The notes beneath the pieces were generated by a model. That model was not told the DNA's origin. It did no database searches and saw nothing but the letters and a program-made list of their open reading frames with translations. Shown here one piece after another: positions 21,471 through 34,799 of a stretch of DNA of 64,000 bases; within the stretch, counting starts at the first letter, position 1; every line of letters begins with the position of its first letter. This DNA comes from Gnetum montanum (Eukaryota > Streptophyta > Gnetopsida > Gnetales > Gnetaceae). A program made the translations under genes and the position numbers. Location: NCBI GenBank assembly GCA_015680685.1, contig MNCI01021399.1, forward strand, positions 209,813 to 273,812, written 5' to 3'.

Positions 21471-24400
21471 TTTACAAGCATTTTGACATGTTAGGGATTT
21501 AGTTTTTTCTTTTGTGATACACTTCTTGAGAGCATGTGGGACCCATGTTGGACAACGAAGGATGTTGCTAAGGGTACCTAGGATATCATTTATCAATGTT
21601 GGGATCATAGTCTAGGAGTTGAGAGGGAGAGAAAAATGCATATTATAAATATTTATAGGCTTAGTTTTTGTAGAATGTATTCTTATGTGGGGCAAGGGAG
21701 GTTTCGATGAAGGCTACTTTAAATACTATTCTAGGTGTTGTTGGGATTGTGGCCTATAGGTTGATAGGGGAAGGTCATGCTGTAGGACCTGCATTAGTAT
21801 CCCTTGGGGACAAGATCTGCAGGAGCGAGGAAAAAGGGAAAGATAGAAATTTTTTTGTGTAAAAGGAGGAGGAAACAGGAAGGGTATACAAGAGAAAAAT
21901 ATCGATGAAAAAAGCTCATTTTTGCATTTTTCTCCTTACATTTTTGAGATCTTGAAAAAGTAAGGGAGATAGGAAAAAGAGTGACTTGGATGAAGGGGAT
22001 GATGCTCCAAAAGTAGAGTTGTAGGGATAAGGGTGCTGATGGATCTTGCTAGGGGACACATGGTAGTAGGACTGGGATTAGCAACTAGGCCTAGGAAGCA
22101 TCACTAGTGGGGCATAGGTGACTTTGTTAGCCTTAGCCTTAGTTTCTAGATTTAGTATTTTTTATTTTTTAGTGTGGGTGGGAGGTGAAGAAATGCTAAG
22201 GAAGAGAAGAGTGGCTATGTTGACAACACATCCATAAGGATCATGGGGCTTGTAGTGGCATGCATGCATGTGATGTATTGGCTATAGCATTGGTAGTACT
22301 AATGTATGCTCGTGCAAGCTACAACAACTTGTGTTAGTGGTCATGTTGACACATTAACATTGTGTTTGTCAAGGACATGGAAGGAAGAGAAGAGAAAATT
22401 AGTTTTTTTGGATAGTGCTAGGGTAGGAAAAAAGTAAGGGCAAAGGATGAGTAGATTTGCCTCTTGGTGAAGGGGAGAATCTATTCTCCAAAGGTAAGAT
22501 TCAAGGCTACTTGAGTAGAATTAAAGATTTTTTGGTGAGGAGGGCCAAGGAAAATTTAAGGGTGTTATCGCTAGACATTAGTAGAAGGGCATAAATGGGG
22601 AAGGCGAGGCATTGAGAGGGTTCAAGAAAATGATGTATATTGGCATGGATGGCATTATAGTCATGTCATGGTAGTCGCAAGATGCATGTTGGTGCACCGT
22701 GTAGGTCATAGTGAGGGTCATGGTAGAGCACATACTCTTTCTTTTTTTATTCATTTTTTTCAAAAAAAATTAAGGGAAAGAGAGGATTAAAAATAGTTGA
22801 CATCTACTACCTTGTGACAAATGTGGAAACAACACCATGGCATACATGGAAACATTGGTATACTGAAGAAACAAGTTGATGCTACCATACATTGATAGTG
22901 CCACCAGCAAGCATATTGTGGGGTAGTGATCAATCTAACACATTTTTTAAGAGGAAAATAGTAGGATTTCAGGGTTGTTGGGAAGGGTATGCATGGATGA
23001 GTTGTATTGAATGCCTTGATAGATAAATGGGTAGGTGCTAGGCTAACCATAAACTTGGAAATTTTGGGTGCCAATGGGATAAAATTGTGAAAATTTTCAA
23101 GTGTTGGTGTAGCTAAGGGAAGGAAAAAAGTAAGAAATTTTCACTAATTATGTCAAGTAGAGAAGAAGATAAAAATCTACCTAAGTGTTTCAAGCAAGGA
23201 GAAGTTAAAATTTTTTTTAACTCCAAAGAAATTGATACTAGAAATTTTCTATCTCTGAAGGAACTAGAATAAAAAATTTTCTAACTCTAAAGAAATAAAA
23301 ATGAGAGGAGGCTAAATTTTGGCCTAAGTGAAAATTGAACTAAGCCTAAAAGAGACAAAGATAAACCAAAACTTGGCTAAGTATGGGACATGTAAGAAAA
23401 GATGAAAAATGACTACATGTTAACTAGTAGGATCTAAGTTAGTATTACTTACTATGGTTTGGATTGGGATTGTGTGACTTAGTTTTTTGATATTCCAAGC
23501 TAACATTTATGTTTTAAAGTTAAAATGTTAAGTTTTGAATTTGCACCTTTACACTTTTTCATATCTACTAGCTTTTGTTTATATTGATTATTATGCTTTA
23601 TAGGCATGACATGCTATTAAGGCTATTAGTGATGGATCCCATGTTTTTATTGATCTATGATGCAACCATTATAGTGACTCAGAGACCTTTCTATCATCAA
23701 TGATTAGTCTCTCTACCCTACATAGATCTAAATCCCAAGAATCAAATGTTTTGTTGAGTTTTGCATTGATCACATTCAAGTGCTTGTGTGGACCTTAATG
23801 TATCTCCCACCATCTCACATGCACTAGAGAGGATATGTCATAAGGTTATTGGTATGCATTACCTAGGACTCCATTAATGTTAACATTATCATTGATGGCA
23901 CAAAATAGAGTTGGAAAATCCAACAAAGGAAGTGGATTGCTTATGGTTGGATCATCCTTACAAATAATTCAATGCTAATATTATCCTTCTGTTGGATGCC
24001 TATTACATCTAGAGTTTGTTCAACCCTGATAGTACCCATATCAAAGCCTCTAGACATGTTGGTTATAAAATTTTTCTTACACCTTAAAATTTCTAAAGCC
24101 TACAAGGTCACCTCATGATTTGGATCATTGGTTGATGTGGTTGTTTATTTCATTATTCTTGTAGGTTCAAAGATATTTATTATAGGAATTTTTGTGAGTT
24201 GGTTTAGTCCATGTTCTTCATGATAGGTCTGATCTTGGCGTGAGGGATGAATGGCCCAAAGGTTCATGCATCCTTCTACTACCTAAGGATAAGTTGTACT
24301 TTGTTTATTTCTTAAGTTCCATGTTAACACTTAGCCATTATTCTATTCAAGTATCTATGGCATGGATTGAATGACCCTTGTTTTGCTTTTGCATACAAGA

Positions 24401-27400
24401 TTAAAGCTTCTAATGTCATGTACATCTAGCTTGAAAATGTGAAAGAATGAAAGTTGTAGGCTAATGTATAAAACACTCGTGCAAGTCACTCATGGCTAGT
24501 GGATGGACTTAGGATGAAGTATCTTCCTAGCTTGGAGTAGGTAGGGTTAATCCCATTATTCATATTAAGGACTTCTAACATCTCATCCACATATGTAATT
24601 GCAGTGGTGAGATGTTATTTGAGTTAGTAGTTGTTATTCATCTTATAATTTTAGGGTAATAAGATCATCTTATCTTTGAATAGGGTCTCATTAAACATTA
24701 GCTTGATTTCCCTAGTTCAAAGGAATAATAAAATCTCAACTGTGAAGCAAGATATGATTTAGAGTTAGGCTGAATATGATGATATAGCTCACAACATATT
24801 GAGTTGTAAGAATCATGACCTACTACATATGTTTCATAATTTTATTAAGAGGATAATTTATGGTAAGATTAGGTAGTAGATAATAGCTTCTCTCCTTAGA
24901 ATCGTTGTCATTTATAATGTCATGATACATGGTACTTACTATGATTGGGCTAACTATCTAAATGAGAGGATGTCTAGCAATTTAACCAACATTGATATGG
25001 TAAGTGGAAAAAACTCTAGAAGCTCTATGAAATATAACTTTTATTATTGTATGTTACAGTGCTTTGTGGATCTCTTGATCCATGTTGATCATGATGGTAA
25101 GGTGTTATATGAAGAGAAATCTCTTATCCTTTGTACTAGCATGTGACTATGATCATGATGACTCTACCTAGCATGCTAGATGACCTAATGGAGATAACAT
25201 CATCCATGTAGAAGGATGCAACCAAATTCCTTATTTTGAACAACATAGCACTACCTAGAAAATGATCAGTTCTTGGGAATTCAAGGCATGGGATGGAAGT
25301 GATGAGGAAGTATGCTTTGGACACATAACATGAGGGGTAGGAAGTGAAGACAATTAGAGTGATTCCTGCTAAGGTAGTTGACAAGTGTGACTCTAAGAAG
25401 AAGCTAGAGATGTATGTGGCTAAAGTAGTGGAGATATTGGCTAAGTTAGAAGAAAATAATGGTTTTATTATTTTTCTAGTTTTAATATTTATGTATTTTA
25501 AAGCTCTAATATTTTTATGACATCTTATTTTTCTATTATAGGTTTGCTATCCTTGCTTTTATTGCTTGATAATAGTAGTAAAGTCTAAAAACATATAGAG
25601 AGGGAGGTGTTGGCCAATGTTGCAAAGAAGGAGAGGAAAAGAAAGGAGAAGAAGGATAAAAGGACACATGAATAGACATAATCAAAGGATAAGATGGTAG
25701 TAAAAGAGGCTAAGAGAACAAAGAATAAAGCCTTGTCACAAAAACTATTTAACATAACACTAAACATTGATCCAGGAGAGGGAGATAAGGTTTTACAATA
25801 TTAAAATGTTTCATGATAATGTAATCTATTTTTAGATGGGGATGACTAATGATTTATTTTCATATATCATGACCTAGATAATATTGAGATGGATAAGATG
25901 AAATCCCCTCCTAGGATTACTAGGTTTCATCCTAGTTGGAAGTGATGTCTAATGAAGCTGACATGAGGTGATTGAAGGAGAGGTTGAAGAAGAAAGTATC
26001 ATTTTTGTATGATAAGCTATTGTTTATAGTTTTATTATGACATAAGGTTAAGTTAATTTATAGTTTTAGGTTACATTTACTTTTATATTTTTGTAGTTAT
26101 TGTGTTGTAAGATATTCTGAGGTTGGTATGGAAGCATGTGAACAAAGAGAAGTTGGTTTGGAACATTGTTGATGGGATTAGTGAGAAACTAAGAAACATC
26201 TCTAGCAAAGGTAAGTTGACCTCTAGCCATGTTTGTTGTTTTTGAATTTTTTGGTTTTATTTAAATTAGTAGTTAAAAATTATTTAACTTCTAGATTTTT
26301 TAGAAATGTAATGGATGGATATTTTATAGATGTTCAAGTTATAGCTAATTAGGGTAAGGTATCTATCATGGATCCTAACTTGTAGCCTCTTCTATATGAT
26401 GATCTTGAAGTGCAAAGTAGGAGGGATGCCATTGCTCAATATAACATGGAGATGGTTTCTCTTATAGTGATGAAATCTAACATGGTGATGAACCTTACCA
26501 TAGAGCTACTAATGACTAAGAAAAGAAAAGAAAAGTTGATTGTAAGGGTTAGAGATTTAAATGATATAGTCGCAAACTTAGAGGCAAATTTTCATGGGAG
26601 CATAATGGTTCATCATAATTCCAAGGCTTTCTATTATTAACAATTAAGGGATTCTTTAATATGTCATGGTAGCTATCCACACTAAACATCAATGCAAGAT
26701 ATCAACCATGGAGGCTCTAAACATATAGCTAAAGAATAGTTGCTTTGCAAGGGAAAATTTGGGTAAGCAACATAGCAGGACTAAGCTAGTGTACAAGAAG
26801 CAAATCTTGCTTCTCATGCAATAACTTAGCAAAGAAACAATGGCTAGAAAGATAAGGAACATGCTTATTAACAATATGAGTGTAAATAATGCATTGAAAG
26901 CATATGAGGGATGCATACATGTAAAGAAGAAGAAGAAAGAGACAAAGGCTCCTAGCACTCGGAAAGAGAGTAGGGTGGAGAGAGATCCTAGCATTGATGA
27001 TAATAATAACCTTGACATTTTAAATGTGGAAATAGAGGATGTAGACTATTTTTTCATCTCATCTAAAAAAATCACCTAGCATTTGATTTATGGTTTTGAT
27101 TATGAGACTTCTAAGTTAGCTGTAGTGATAGGAGGGAAAGAGGATGAAGCTAGTCCTAGTGGCATAGCAATGAGAAACTTTGAGAGCTTATTTTTATCTC
27201 TTTGTATTTATTTGTGTTAATACTTATTCTAATGTTGATATCTTGATATTGTTTTATGTTTTTAACATTTCTATTTTTGGTCTAATTTCCATAGATGTTA
27301 TGGCTATGAGGGGTTTTAGTAGTGATGTGAAGGAGAAGGGAGATGAGGAAGTGGTAGGGAAGATTTTTTTTCTATCAAAGCCAAGGTGGATGATTGACAT

Positions 27401-27870
27401 GATAGAGAGTAGGATAATATGTTTTTGTATTTCATAATTTTGTTGATGGATGTTGGATGGGATATCTTGTTGATGAATATTGTATGGGCTATTAGCTATG
27501 ATATAGGGTACTATGGTATAGGGACTAGTATCTTTATTGCTTTAATGTTTTCTAGTTTTATAGTTTTTTTCTATGTTTATGAATTTTCTTATCTTTATGT
27601 GTTTATGAGGTTTGGAAATTTTTCTAATGTGGAAATGGAAAAGCATATGATATAAATAGAATAAAAAGCAAACATAAGAACATAATTAGATATGTGTAAA
27701 AATAAAAGTAATGATCACATTTTTAAATACAAATAAGCTTAAAATAGGAGAGTGGTAAAGAATGCTGAAAATGTAAATTAAAAATAGAAAGGAGACTAAG
27801 TAAAATAAATGTGAAAACTAATTAGACTAATAAACTCAAAAGGTGTAAATTGAGGTAACTAGGTGTTACA
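21470..27870. other. Block G: unrecognised 6.4-kb insert between PR and RT of element E
   Basis: Element E protease ends near 27870 and its RT linker begins near 21470, so this block looks inserted. No LTR pair, TIR or target duplication could be found by eye, and the edges are approximate. The left part (21500-23400) has only short minus-strand reading frames and AT-rich repeats with an 'AAATTTTCTA(A/T)CTCT(A/G)AAG' word repeated near 23190-23300. The right part (23500-27660) contains plus-strand gene-like sequence described separately. Confidence 0.4.
24220..27660 (+). pseudogene. Plus-strand gene-like sequence with intron-like gaps, no known family
   Basis: Readable plus-strand segments alternate with T-rich gaps ending in AG. 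Segments: 24370-25146, including HNFIKRIIYGKIR and HGTYYDWANYLNERMSSNL; 25380-25445; 25560-25800, Lys-rich (VAKKERKRKEKKDK); 26110-26210; 26340-26640, with ELLMTKKRKEKLIVRVRDLN, a likely coiled coil; 26840-27080, with HVKKKKKETKAPSTRKESRV; and 27295-27420. Gaps such as 25460-25541 (ends TTCTATTATAG), 26205-26325 (starts GGTAAGT) and 27160-27294 (ends TTCCATAG) look like plant introns. It has in-frame stops, so it is decayed. I recognise no domain; a captured host gene or the gene of a DNA transposon are both possible. Confidence 0.35.
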
Positions 27871-28480
27871 AAATTAAACTTGACTATAACTTTCCCATCA
27901 TGGAATTGTGTAGGATATTTAACTATCTTAACTAACTTCAAAATTTCTAATTCCTCAAATCGTAAGTCTATGAATTCATAGATGCTTGGTAATCATGAAA
28001 TAATAGGCTCATGTTCTTTGGTTTATTATTCAGTGGATATTTTTCTAACCAATGTAGGCTAGGATCATAGACTAGTCTCTCTAAGAGATCTCATCATGAT
28101 ATGGTGGGGACTTTAGGATCTACATGAACAAATACCTCTCTATCCCTACATGAAAAGTGAATCTCTTGGTCCAAAGGGGTGGAGAAAATGTGGTGATAAG
28201 CTAACTTAGGTCTTCCTAGAATAGCATTTATTCTTGAGGAATCTCAAATAATAATGAATATTGCTTCAGAGGTGATACAACTTCCTACCAAAAAAGGTAA
28301 CTTAATTACCCTGGTGATATCTATTTTAGTCCTACTAAATGAAATTAAAGAGGAGTTATAATTTGAATACATGACTTGTTTCTTCAATATGAGATGCTTA
28401 ATGATAGTCCATGAAATAATATTAAATCCTACTTCATCATTAACATGTACTAATGGTAGTGTCACATTGTCTTAAACTCA
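27870..28480 (-). pseudogene. Element E protease region
   Basis: The minus strand reads NEVGFNI-type sequence near 28430, then TKIDITRVIKLPFLVGS (about 28275-28325) and a C-terminal NAILGRPKLAYHHIFSTPLD (about 28175-28235). The NAILGRP motif and its approach are typical of Tat-type retropepsins. The active-site D-S/T-G is not clearly visible. A stop interrupts before NAILGRP. Confidence 0.6.
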
Positions 28481-29421
28481 TATTATGATGTAGATTGGAA
28501 GCTGACATATGACATTTGTCATAGGATGTGTCTTGATATTTTCTGTTCTAAACACTGAGTAATTTGCTTCATAATTAGGTGTGTTGAGGGTAGATGATAT
28601 TACCTATGCATGTGGTTAAATATCAAATGGAACTATAATTAAATTGAGCAACTTCTCCAATACCAAGTGATGCTCCTTAGACATTGAGATGTGGTCAAAA
28701 AGGAAAAGGTTAGTTTCTTTTGGCTTCATGGCAGTCACAACTTGGGACAAATATTTGCCTCCATGGATGATCTCCTTTACTGCTAGTGTAGGAGAAATGA
28801 TGTTTGCTGGTGTAGAGGCTAGAATGACAAGAGTAGATGCAAGAGTTACATCTTGGTCTACTTGGAATGAGACCTTTTTCTTGTTTGGAATAACTTATTT
28901 GGATGATTGTTCATTGTCTTTTTCTTTATTCGACTTAGTTCCCTTTTGTGCTCTTGTTAGGATCTTAATTAGTGAGGAAGGAGTAGGAAGCAAAGAAGGT
29001 TGAGCATACTTTGGAGGAAAGAAAGATTATGCGGAAGGACAAATAGCATAAGGTAAAACTAGAGGAAAATTAGCTAGTCTATATAAAGTTGGAAAAGAAA
29101 GTAAATTTCCCATAGGAGATGGTGGATAAATAAGAGATGAGTTAGAATGAGTGTTGTCCTTGTCATGATGAGAAGTCATGTCAATGATAAAGGGAGTTCT
29201 GCTAGTGTTCTAGAAGAAGGATGAAGAAGTCGTACCATTACATGAGAGATAATAACAAAAGGATTTTTGAATTTTGATTAGTTTAACTAGGGAGCTATGT
29301 GGGAATTAGATTGAGAGGATTCCAATTGAACTACAAAAGATGATTTTGGGTGATTTTTCTCGTTATCCAAGTAAAATGCAAAAATCCTATTTGATGGGCA
29401 TTCAAGGATTCTTCAAAAAAT
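28481..29421 (-). other. Element E Gag-PR interval, low-complexity
   Basis: No intact frame over this interval. The sequence lies between the zinc-knuckle end of Gag and the protease and is probably a decayed linker. The plus-strand frame at 28689-29003 has no recognisable domain and is treated as a shadow. Confidence 0.4.
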
Positions 29422-30980
29422 CTACATGTTTTGATTGCTAGATTGTATAGGAATGTTAACCATAATTTTCCCTTTCTCTATAAGTACATGTACATTGTAT
29501 TTAAGGGTATTGTAACCCTTTGTACCATGGCCTATAGCTTGATGACAATAACAAAACTTGTTGGGATTGTACCAGTTAGCTACTAGGGGGTTACCTTCCA
29601 CATGTTGGGAAGGATCAATTGCAAAAGTTTGGAACCTCTTAAAATGGGTCCTAATTTTTTCTAATACTTGACTTGGGGTTATATGTCCCTCCTTTAATAA
29701 CATGTTATATAGTTGAGAAAATGTCATGGGGAGTTTATGATATTTCAATTTGTCTTTCTAGGGCCTCATTTGCATCTAGTTGAACATGTTCTATCCATTG
29801 CCATTGGGTTTAGGATTTGTGCCTTTATTTCAACCATTTCCATCATTGTTAGATGATGGAATTGGAGAAGTATGATTCACCAAGATCATTGTTTGGCTAT
29901 ATTCTCAGAAATTGATCTACTTTAGATTTGAATGACTACCTTCTCAATATGTTTGACCAAAGTAATAGCATCATGGAGGCTAAGTGACCTAGAATAGACT
30001 AATTTTCCTCTTATGTAATCATTAACTACCCCCTCAAGGATATCCAATAGTTATTGATAAGGAAAAATCTATGTAAGATCCATGGTAGCTAACATCCACC
30101 TAGAGATGAGCTTTGAGATCAATTCATTATAAGCTAACATGATGACTAGGAGCTTTTTTAGGATACAACCTCTTATAATGTTATACTATAATAAAGTTAG
30201 AAATAATTACTCGAGAGAGTGATTGATACTACTCAAGAGCTTTTCCCATTAGGGAATTAGAAAAGTCCAAAGTACAGTACGTGGATAGCTAGCCAAAAGC
30301 ATGCATTCATTTCAAAATGTACTAACATGATTAGTACGATTAGATTCCTTATTATACTTGATGAAATTGGATAATGAGACCCCCTAAAAAACCTTGGTTG
30401 ATGTGATTAAATAACTAATGAAATCAACAAGAAGAGTGGCTAATGACATAGCGGGACTACCCCCATGTAATGTAGTGGCCCTTCTAGTTTGAACATTCTT
30501 TACTTGGAACCTAGTAGAATGATCTTGTAGTAATGAGTTGATTTTGAAGGGACTCCCAAGAAAGAATGAAATGGTATTTGTTACAGTTGTATGGTTGTAA
30601 GTAGGCATAGTAGGTGGAATAGTAGGGGTAACAATGGACATAGGTAATGATGATGCAATGTTGTATTAGGGAATTTGATCTAAGGAAGGTATTAATGACA
30701 TAATAACTTGGGATTGTTGCATTGACATTGCATGTCGTAAGGACTAAAATGTGTTCATAGGCAAATTGATGCTTTTGAATAATGCTAGAAGAGTAAGGTT
30801 AATGATAGTAGTACTTGGGAATAGGTTGTGGGAAGGAGGCACATTAGTTATTAGAGGGATTATGATAGAAGGGTTAACTAAAGTAGGTAATGTAGTAGAG
30901 ACATTATGAGGTATGGGAATTGAGAATGGTTTAGTAGAACCAACAAGGTTCACTTTTTGTATGATGGGACTATGCAATGG
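29422..30980 (-). pseudogene. Element E Gag
   Basis: The minus-strand C-terminal block (29422-29748) contains MTFSQLYNMLLKEGHITP, then NKFCYCHQAIGHGTKGYNTL and KYNVHVLIEKGKI, the Tat-type 'C..H...GH.T..C..L...I..LI..G' knuckle (last Cys changed to Tyr). Capsid pieces upstream (about 29880-30370) include LLDILEGVVNDYIRGKLVY and DAITLVKHIEKV. The N-terminal part (30384-30977) is Ser/Pro/Thr-rich and without a fold. Stops divide it. Confidence 0.68.
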
Positions 30981-31593
30981 ATAAAAAGAAACTATAAAAA
31001 GAGAGACATGAGGATGTTCTTCATCATCATCATCATGAATGCTAATATCAGCACTTTGCTTACTATTTTGATCTTGGAATAAGTAGTTTTTATTATTGAC
31101 ATTGATGTTATAATTTCCAATACAATGATATCTAATAATACTTAAAATTGCTTGAACTTTGTCCTAGGAAGTCAAATATTCAACTAGTGTAGTGTGTTCA
31201 GATGGAGTGAGCTCGATGGGATGATTTGGGTTGGGTAGGAAAGTTTTCAAGCCATTGGATACTTCATAAGTATCCATCCTTCTCAGCTAATGCTCAAGTA
31301 ATGCAATGCTTAGTTCTCACTTGATGAACATGACCTTGTCGTCATGGGTGCCATGAGAGCTTGTGCTTTTCGCACTTCCATTAGTTTATGAATTTGAGAG
31401 TTATGAGAGGAGTTGGATCCATGTCCAGTATGGTCTCAACAAGCATCCCTACACATGCTTAAGAAAAAGGGATTAAGTACAAATAGAAAAATTAAATCTA
31501 AGTAAAAATGACAATAATGTGCAATTTTCTATAATTATTGAAAAGGACCCTATAAGGTACTAAGAAAATGTTCTTAATACCGTAAACCTATTT
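30981..31593 (-). other. Element E leader region
   Basis: Between the first readable Gag frame and the PBS, with no domain. Contains a short CAT trinucleotide run at 31021-31035 (plus strand TCATCATCATCATCATG). Confidence 0.4.
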
Positions 31594-31611
31594 GGTCCTC
31601 CTTCTAGGCCA
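31594..31611 (-). other. Element E primer-binding site
   Basis: The minus strand reads TGGCCTAGAAGGAGGACC, 9 bp inside the LTR edge. It equals the element A site (3442-3461) except for a missing G and a few end bases. Confidence 0.55.
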
Positions 31612-31620
31612 AAAAATTCT

Positions 31621-32668
31621 TGCAAAATTATTCTTCTTAACTTCACAAGGAAACCTCAATGAACTAAGTGTTAGAGAACTCAATTCATAGTCACAAATGA
31701 TCTTTAACTCAATATAACGTTTACTAAGTTAATGGTAATGAGACGATGGGGTACATATATCAAATCAAATGTGTACTTAGCCCATCACACATGAACTAGG
31801 AATAGTAGGTGAATGATAAAAATGTTGGTTTTATTTTGCTGAAAATGGCTTAGTATAGAATGCTAGAAAAATGACTAAGTATAAAATATTGAGAAATTAA
31901 CTATGTATAGAATAAACTAGGAGTGTAAAAATATGCATAAAGATAATAACATAGTAAGTATGAGATACTATGATATGGAAGAAGGATTTAGATTCCCTTA
32001 CCAAATAATAGAAATTATTTATTACCTCACAAATATGATTATTCACCTACTAAGTAGTATCAAACTACATGTTTTTGTAAAACATAAGTATAAGAAAATT
32101 GATGATATATGCTCAATTCAAGAGTAAAATATGAATTTGATGAAGGATTTTAAACCTCTAAAGGCTAGGTAGATAGATGAGAAAGTCCTAGGAATGATTC
32201 AGAATTCGGTTGGACATAAAATAGGGCCATTTGACTAAATGTCCTAGTGCTAATATTGGAGTTTGAAAAATTCTATCTTTAGAAGGGAACACTAAAGGCT
32301 AGAAAATTATATCTTTGAGAACCAACATTAATTCTTAAAAAGTGATGCTGAAGACATGCTAGTACTAGTCTTGGAGGCACAAGTATGATCATGCAACACA
32401 TTGGTGATGCTAAAATGTCTACTATAGGTGTTCATGATCTCTCAAATTTTTTAAAAATTTGCTTAAGGTATTAAGAAAACAACCTAGAATTTATATTTCA
32501 AACCCCTATTTATATTGATAGGGTTACTAATTCCAACATAGGGTTGCTAGTTTTGAACTTGAAGTTAAGTCCTACTTTTCCCATAGTTGTCTCAACATTC
32601 TAAATATGAAAATTTGACTTTTGAACATAGCAAATCTAATGACCTAAGTATATGATGTTGATGTTAAC
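31621..32668 (-). repeat. Element E 5' LTR, inner part
   Basis: Starts (plus strand) TGCAAAATTATTC after the PBS. A minus-strand TATA box (TATAAATAGGGG, 32504-32515) places R/U5 at lower coordinates. U3 is entered by element F at 32669, so the outer LTR end is not seen. No coding sequence. Confidence 0.5.
32664..32668. repeat. Target site duplication of element F (TTAAC)
   Basis: TTAAC before the low-coordinate LTR and TTAAC at 42239-42243 after the other LTR: a perfect 5-bp duplication. Confidence 0.85.
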
Positions 32669-33165
32669 TATGACATCCCATTCCTAGATATGAATGAAAT
32701 ATGCTCATTCGTTGCATTAAGTTTTCACATTACTGAAAATATAACTTGATCACTTGTATAACTTAGAAATAATGATAAACTCAAAATGGAGTAGAAAAGA
32801 AAACAACAAAAACAAGTTTATTAATGTTTGGTTGGTATACTATAATGACTTCTAGGTTATCTTCCTATGACACTTAGGACCTTAGAGGTAATCCAATACT
32901 ACCATCATGGTTAGGCTATCTAGCCAAAGGAGTGTTCAGTCCCTTCTTATCCAACTATACCCAGCTCTCATCACTTGCCAATCTTGGCTCTACAACTCCA
33001 TGTCGATATGACCTTTAAGCCCAGCTTTAAATGCCATAGGTCAAACCCATTTTCAAGGGCTACTGTGAATAGTCACAACTTATCTTAATGAGGCACTCCT
33101 TCTTTCGAAGGTTAATTACATAATTATAGCATAATTATACCCTTAATAATGGATAGGATGTTACA
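32669..33165 (-). repeat. Element F 3' LTR (497 bp)
   Basis: Plus strand begins TATGACATCCCATTC (TG decayed to TA) and ends GGATGTTACA. Collinear with 41737-42238. Followed by ATCTACCCCCTT, a polypurine tract on the minus strand. Confidence 0.9.
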
Positions 33166-33177
33166 ATCTACCCCCTT
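33166..33177 (-). other. Element F polypurine tract
   Basis: The minus strand reads AAGGGGGTAGAT directly before the 3' LTR. Confidence 0.7.
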
Positions 33178-33369
33178 AAGCATCTAGCTCAACCTCAAAT
33201 GCTTCCTCTATGTCCAGATACTTAGCTACTACTTCCTCATTATGCTCTCCATTTTCAGCTCCATTATTAACCTCATTATCATCTGTACATAAAAAAATTA
33301 TAAATTACTAAATATAATTTATCATTTTAATAATAAATATCATTTATCATTCAATATCATGATGATCAA

Positions 33370-34740
33370 AAAGTTAAGGGTAAGTGTTGAGAATAAACTC
33401 CCTATTTTCCCAAGTTTGTTGGTCAAAATTTGACCATTGAATGAGTACCTTGTCGATAGTTTCATTATGAAACTTCTTCATTCAATGTGATCCTTAATTG
33501 AAATTTATTTAACCTCAAAATTGGTCTTGGATCTCAAGGGTAAGGTACTTCAATCTGGCATATAGGGCACATCATTTTCATGAAATTTTTTGAGTATTCT
33601 TACATGGAAAATAGGATGAATTTTTAAATTTGTTGGAAGACTTAATCGATATTCTACTTCATCAATTTTTTCAGAAATTTCAAAGGGTCCACAATATCTT
33701 AGGCCTAACTTAGTATATTTTCCTAATTTAAGGGAACTCTTGGTGGATTTTACTCTTAGTAATACTTGATCTTCAATTTGGAATTCCTTCTTAAGTCAAT
33801 GTTGATCTACATATCCCTTATACTTGTCTTGGGTGTCTTGCAAATTTTGTTTAACCTTGGTAATAATATTTTCCATAATTTTCATTGATTCTTCTTTTCA
33901 TTCCACTCTTAAGGTTGGATCTACCCAAGTTAATTTTGTATGGAAATTTCATCCATATGCCACTTCAAATGGTATTTGATATATAAATCCTTGATAATTA
34001 TTATTGTAGGAGAATTCAGCTAGATGAAAGTAATTCTCCCATGTCTTTGGTCTACTTCCAACATAGCTTCATAGAATATCTTCTAGTATTTGATTGACAC
34101 ATTCTATTTAGCTATCTATCTTTGGGTGGTACATTATGATGAATTTCAATTAGGTCCCAAGTTCCTTAAAGAATTTTTGCCAAAATTCATATATGAACTT
34201 AGGATTTCTATAAGAGGTAACTAGAATACTTCTCATACAAATTTTTGGGCTACCTCTTTAGCTGTGGTCATAGCTTTTAAGGCTATAGAATGAGCCATCT
34301 TCGATAAGCAATTATCTACCACCAAGATTGAGTCATTTCCTTCCTTAATTACTAGTAAATCCATAGTAAAATCCATGGTAACATCTTCCCATTTCTAGGT
34401 TGAAACTTCCAAAGGTTATAGTAATCTACTTGGTTTTTTTTGTTTGACTTTTACTCTTTGGCATATTGAATAATTTTTAATATATGTGGATACATCATTC
34501 TTCATGCCAGGCCAAAAATAATACTTACATATCATTACATAGGTTTTGAGATCCAAATGTCCAATGTGCAATACTTTGTGAGCTTTAGAGAATAACTTGA
34601 GTCTCCATTTTCCTTCTAGTATACATACCCTCTATCCTTTCATCAGTAGACCATTGGGGAAATTTTGGCAACAAGGCTTAGAAGAAGTATTGGTTAGAAT
34701 CTTCTTAAAGTAATGATCTTTTTTAATTTGTTCCTTCATT
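33370..34740 (-). pseudogene. Element F integrase with chromodomain-like end
   Basis: On the minus strand the zinc-finger end CQRVKVKQKKPS (about 34420-34460) is followed by WEDVTMDFTMDLLVIKEGND (about 34335-34400, first catalytic D) and SILVVDNCLSKMAHSIALKA (about 34275-34335). The second D and the E regions are badly decayed. The C-terminal end reads VLIQWSNFDQQTWENREFIL (about 33385-33450), which matches the core of a chromodomain ('V.WKG....TWE'). Frames change many times. Confidence 0.72.
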
Positions 34741-34799
34741 TTTTCTTCATATGGGTTGTCACAACTCCAATCATTAGGTTCCATATTCAACTAAGGGCA

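Noticed and set aside
21600-23100. Minus-strand ORFs (such as 22787-23074) as part of element E
   Set aside because: No match to Gag, PR, RT or INT motifs, and E's domain order is already accounted for on both sides.
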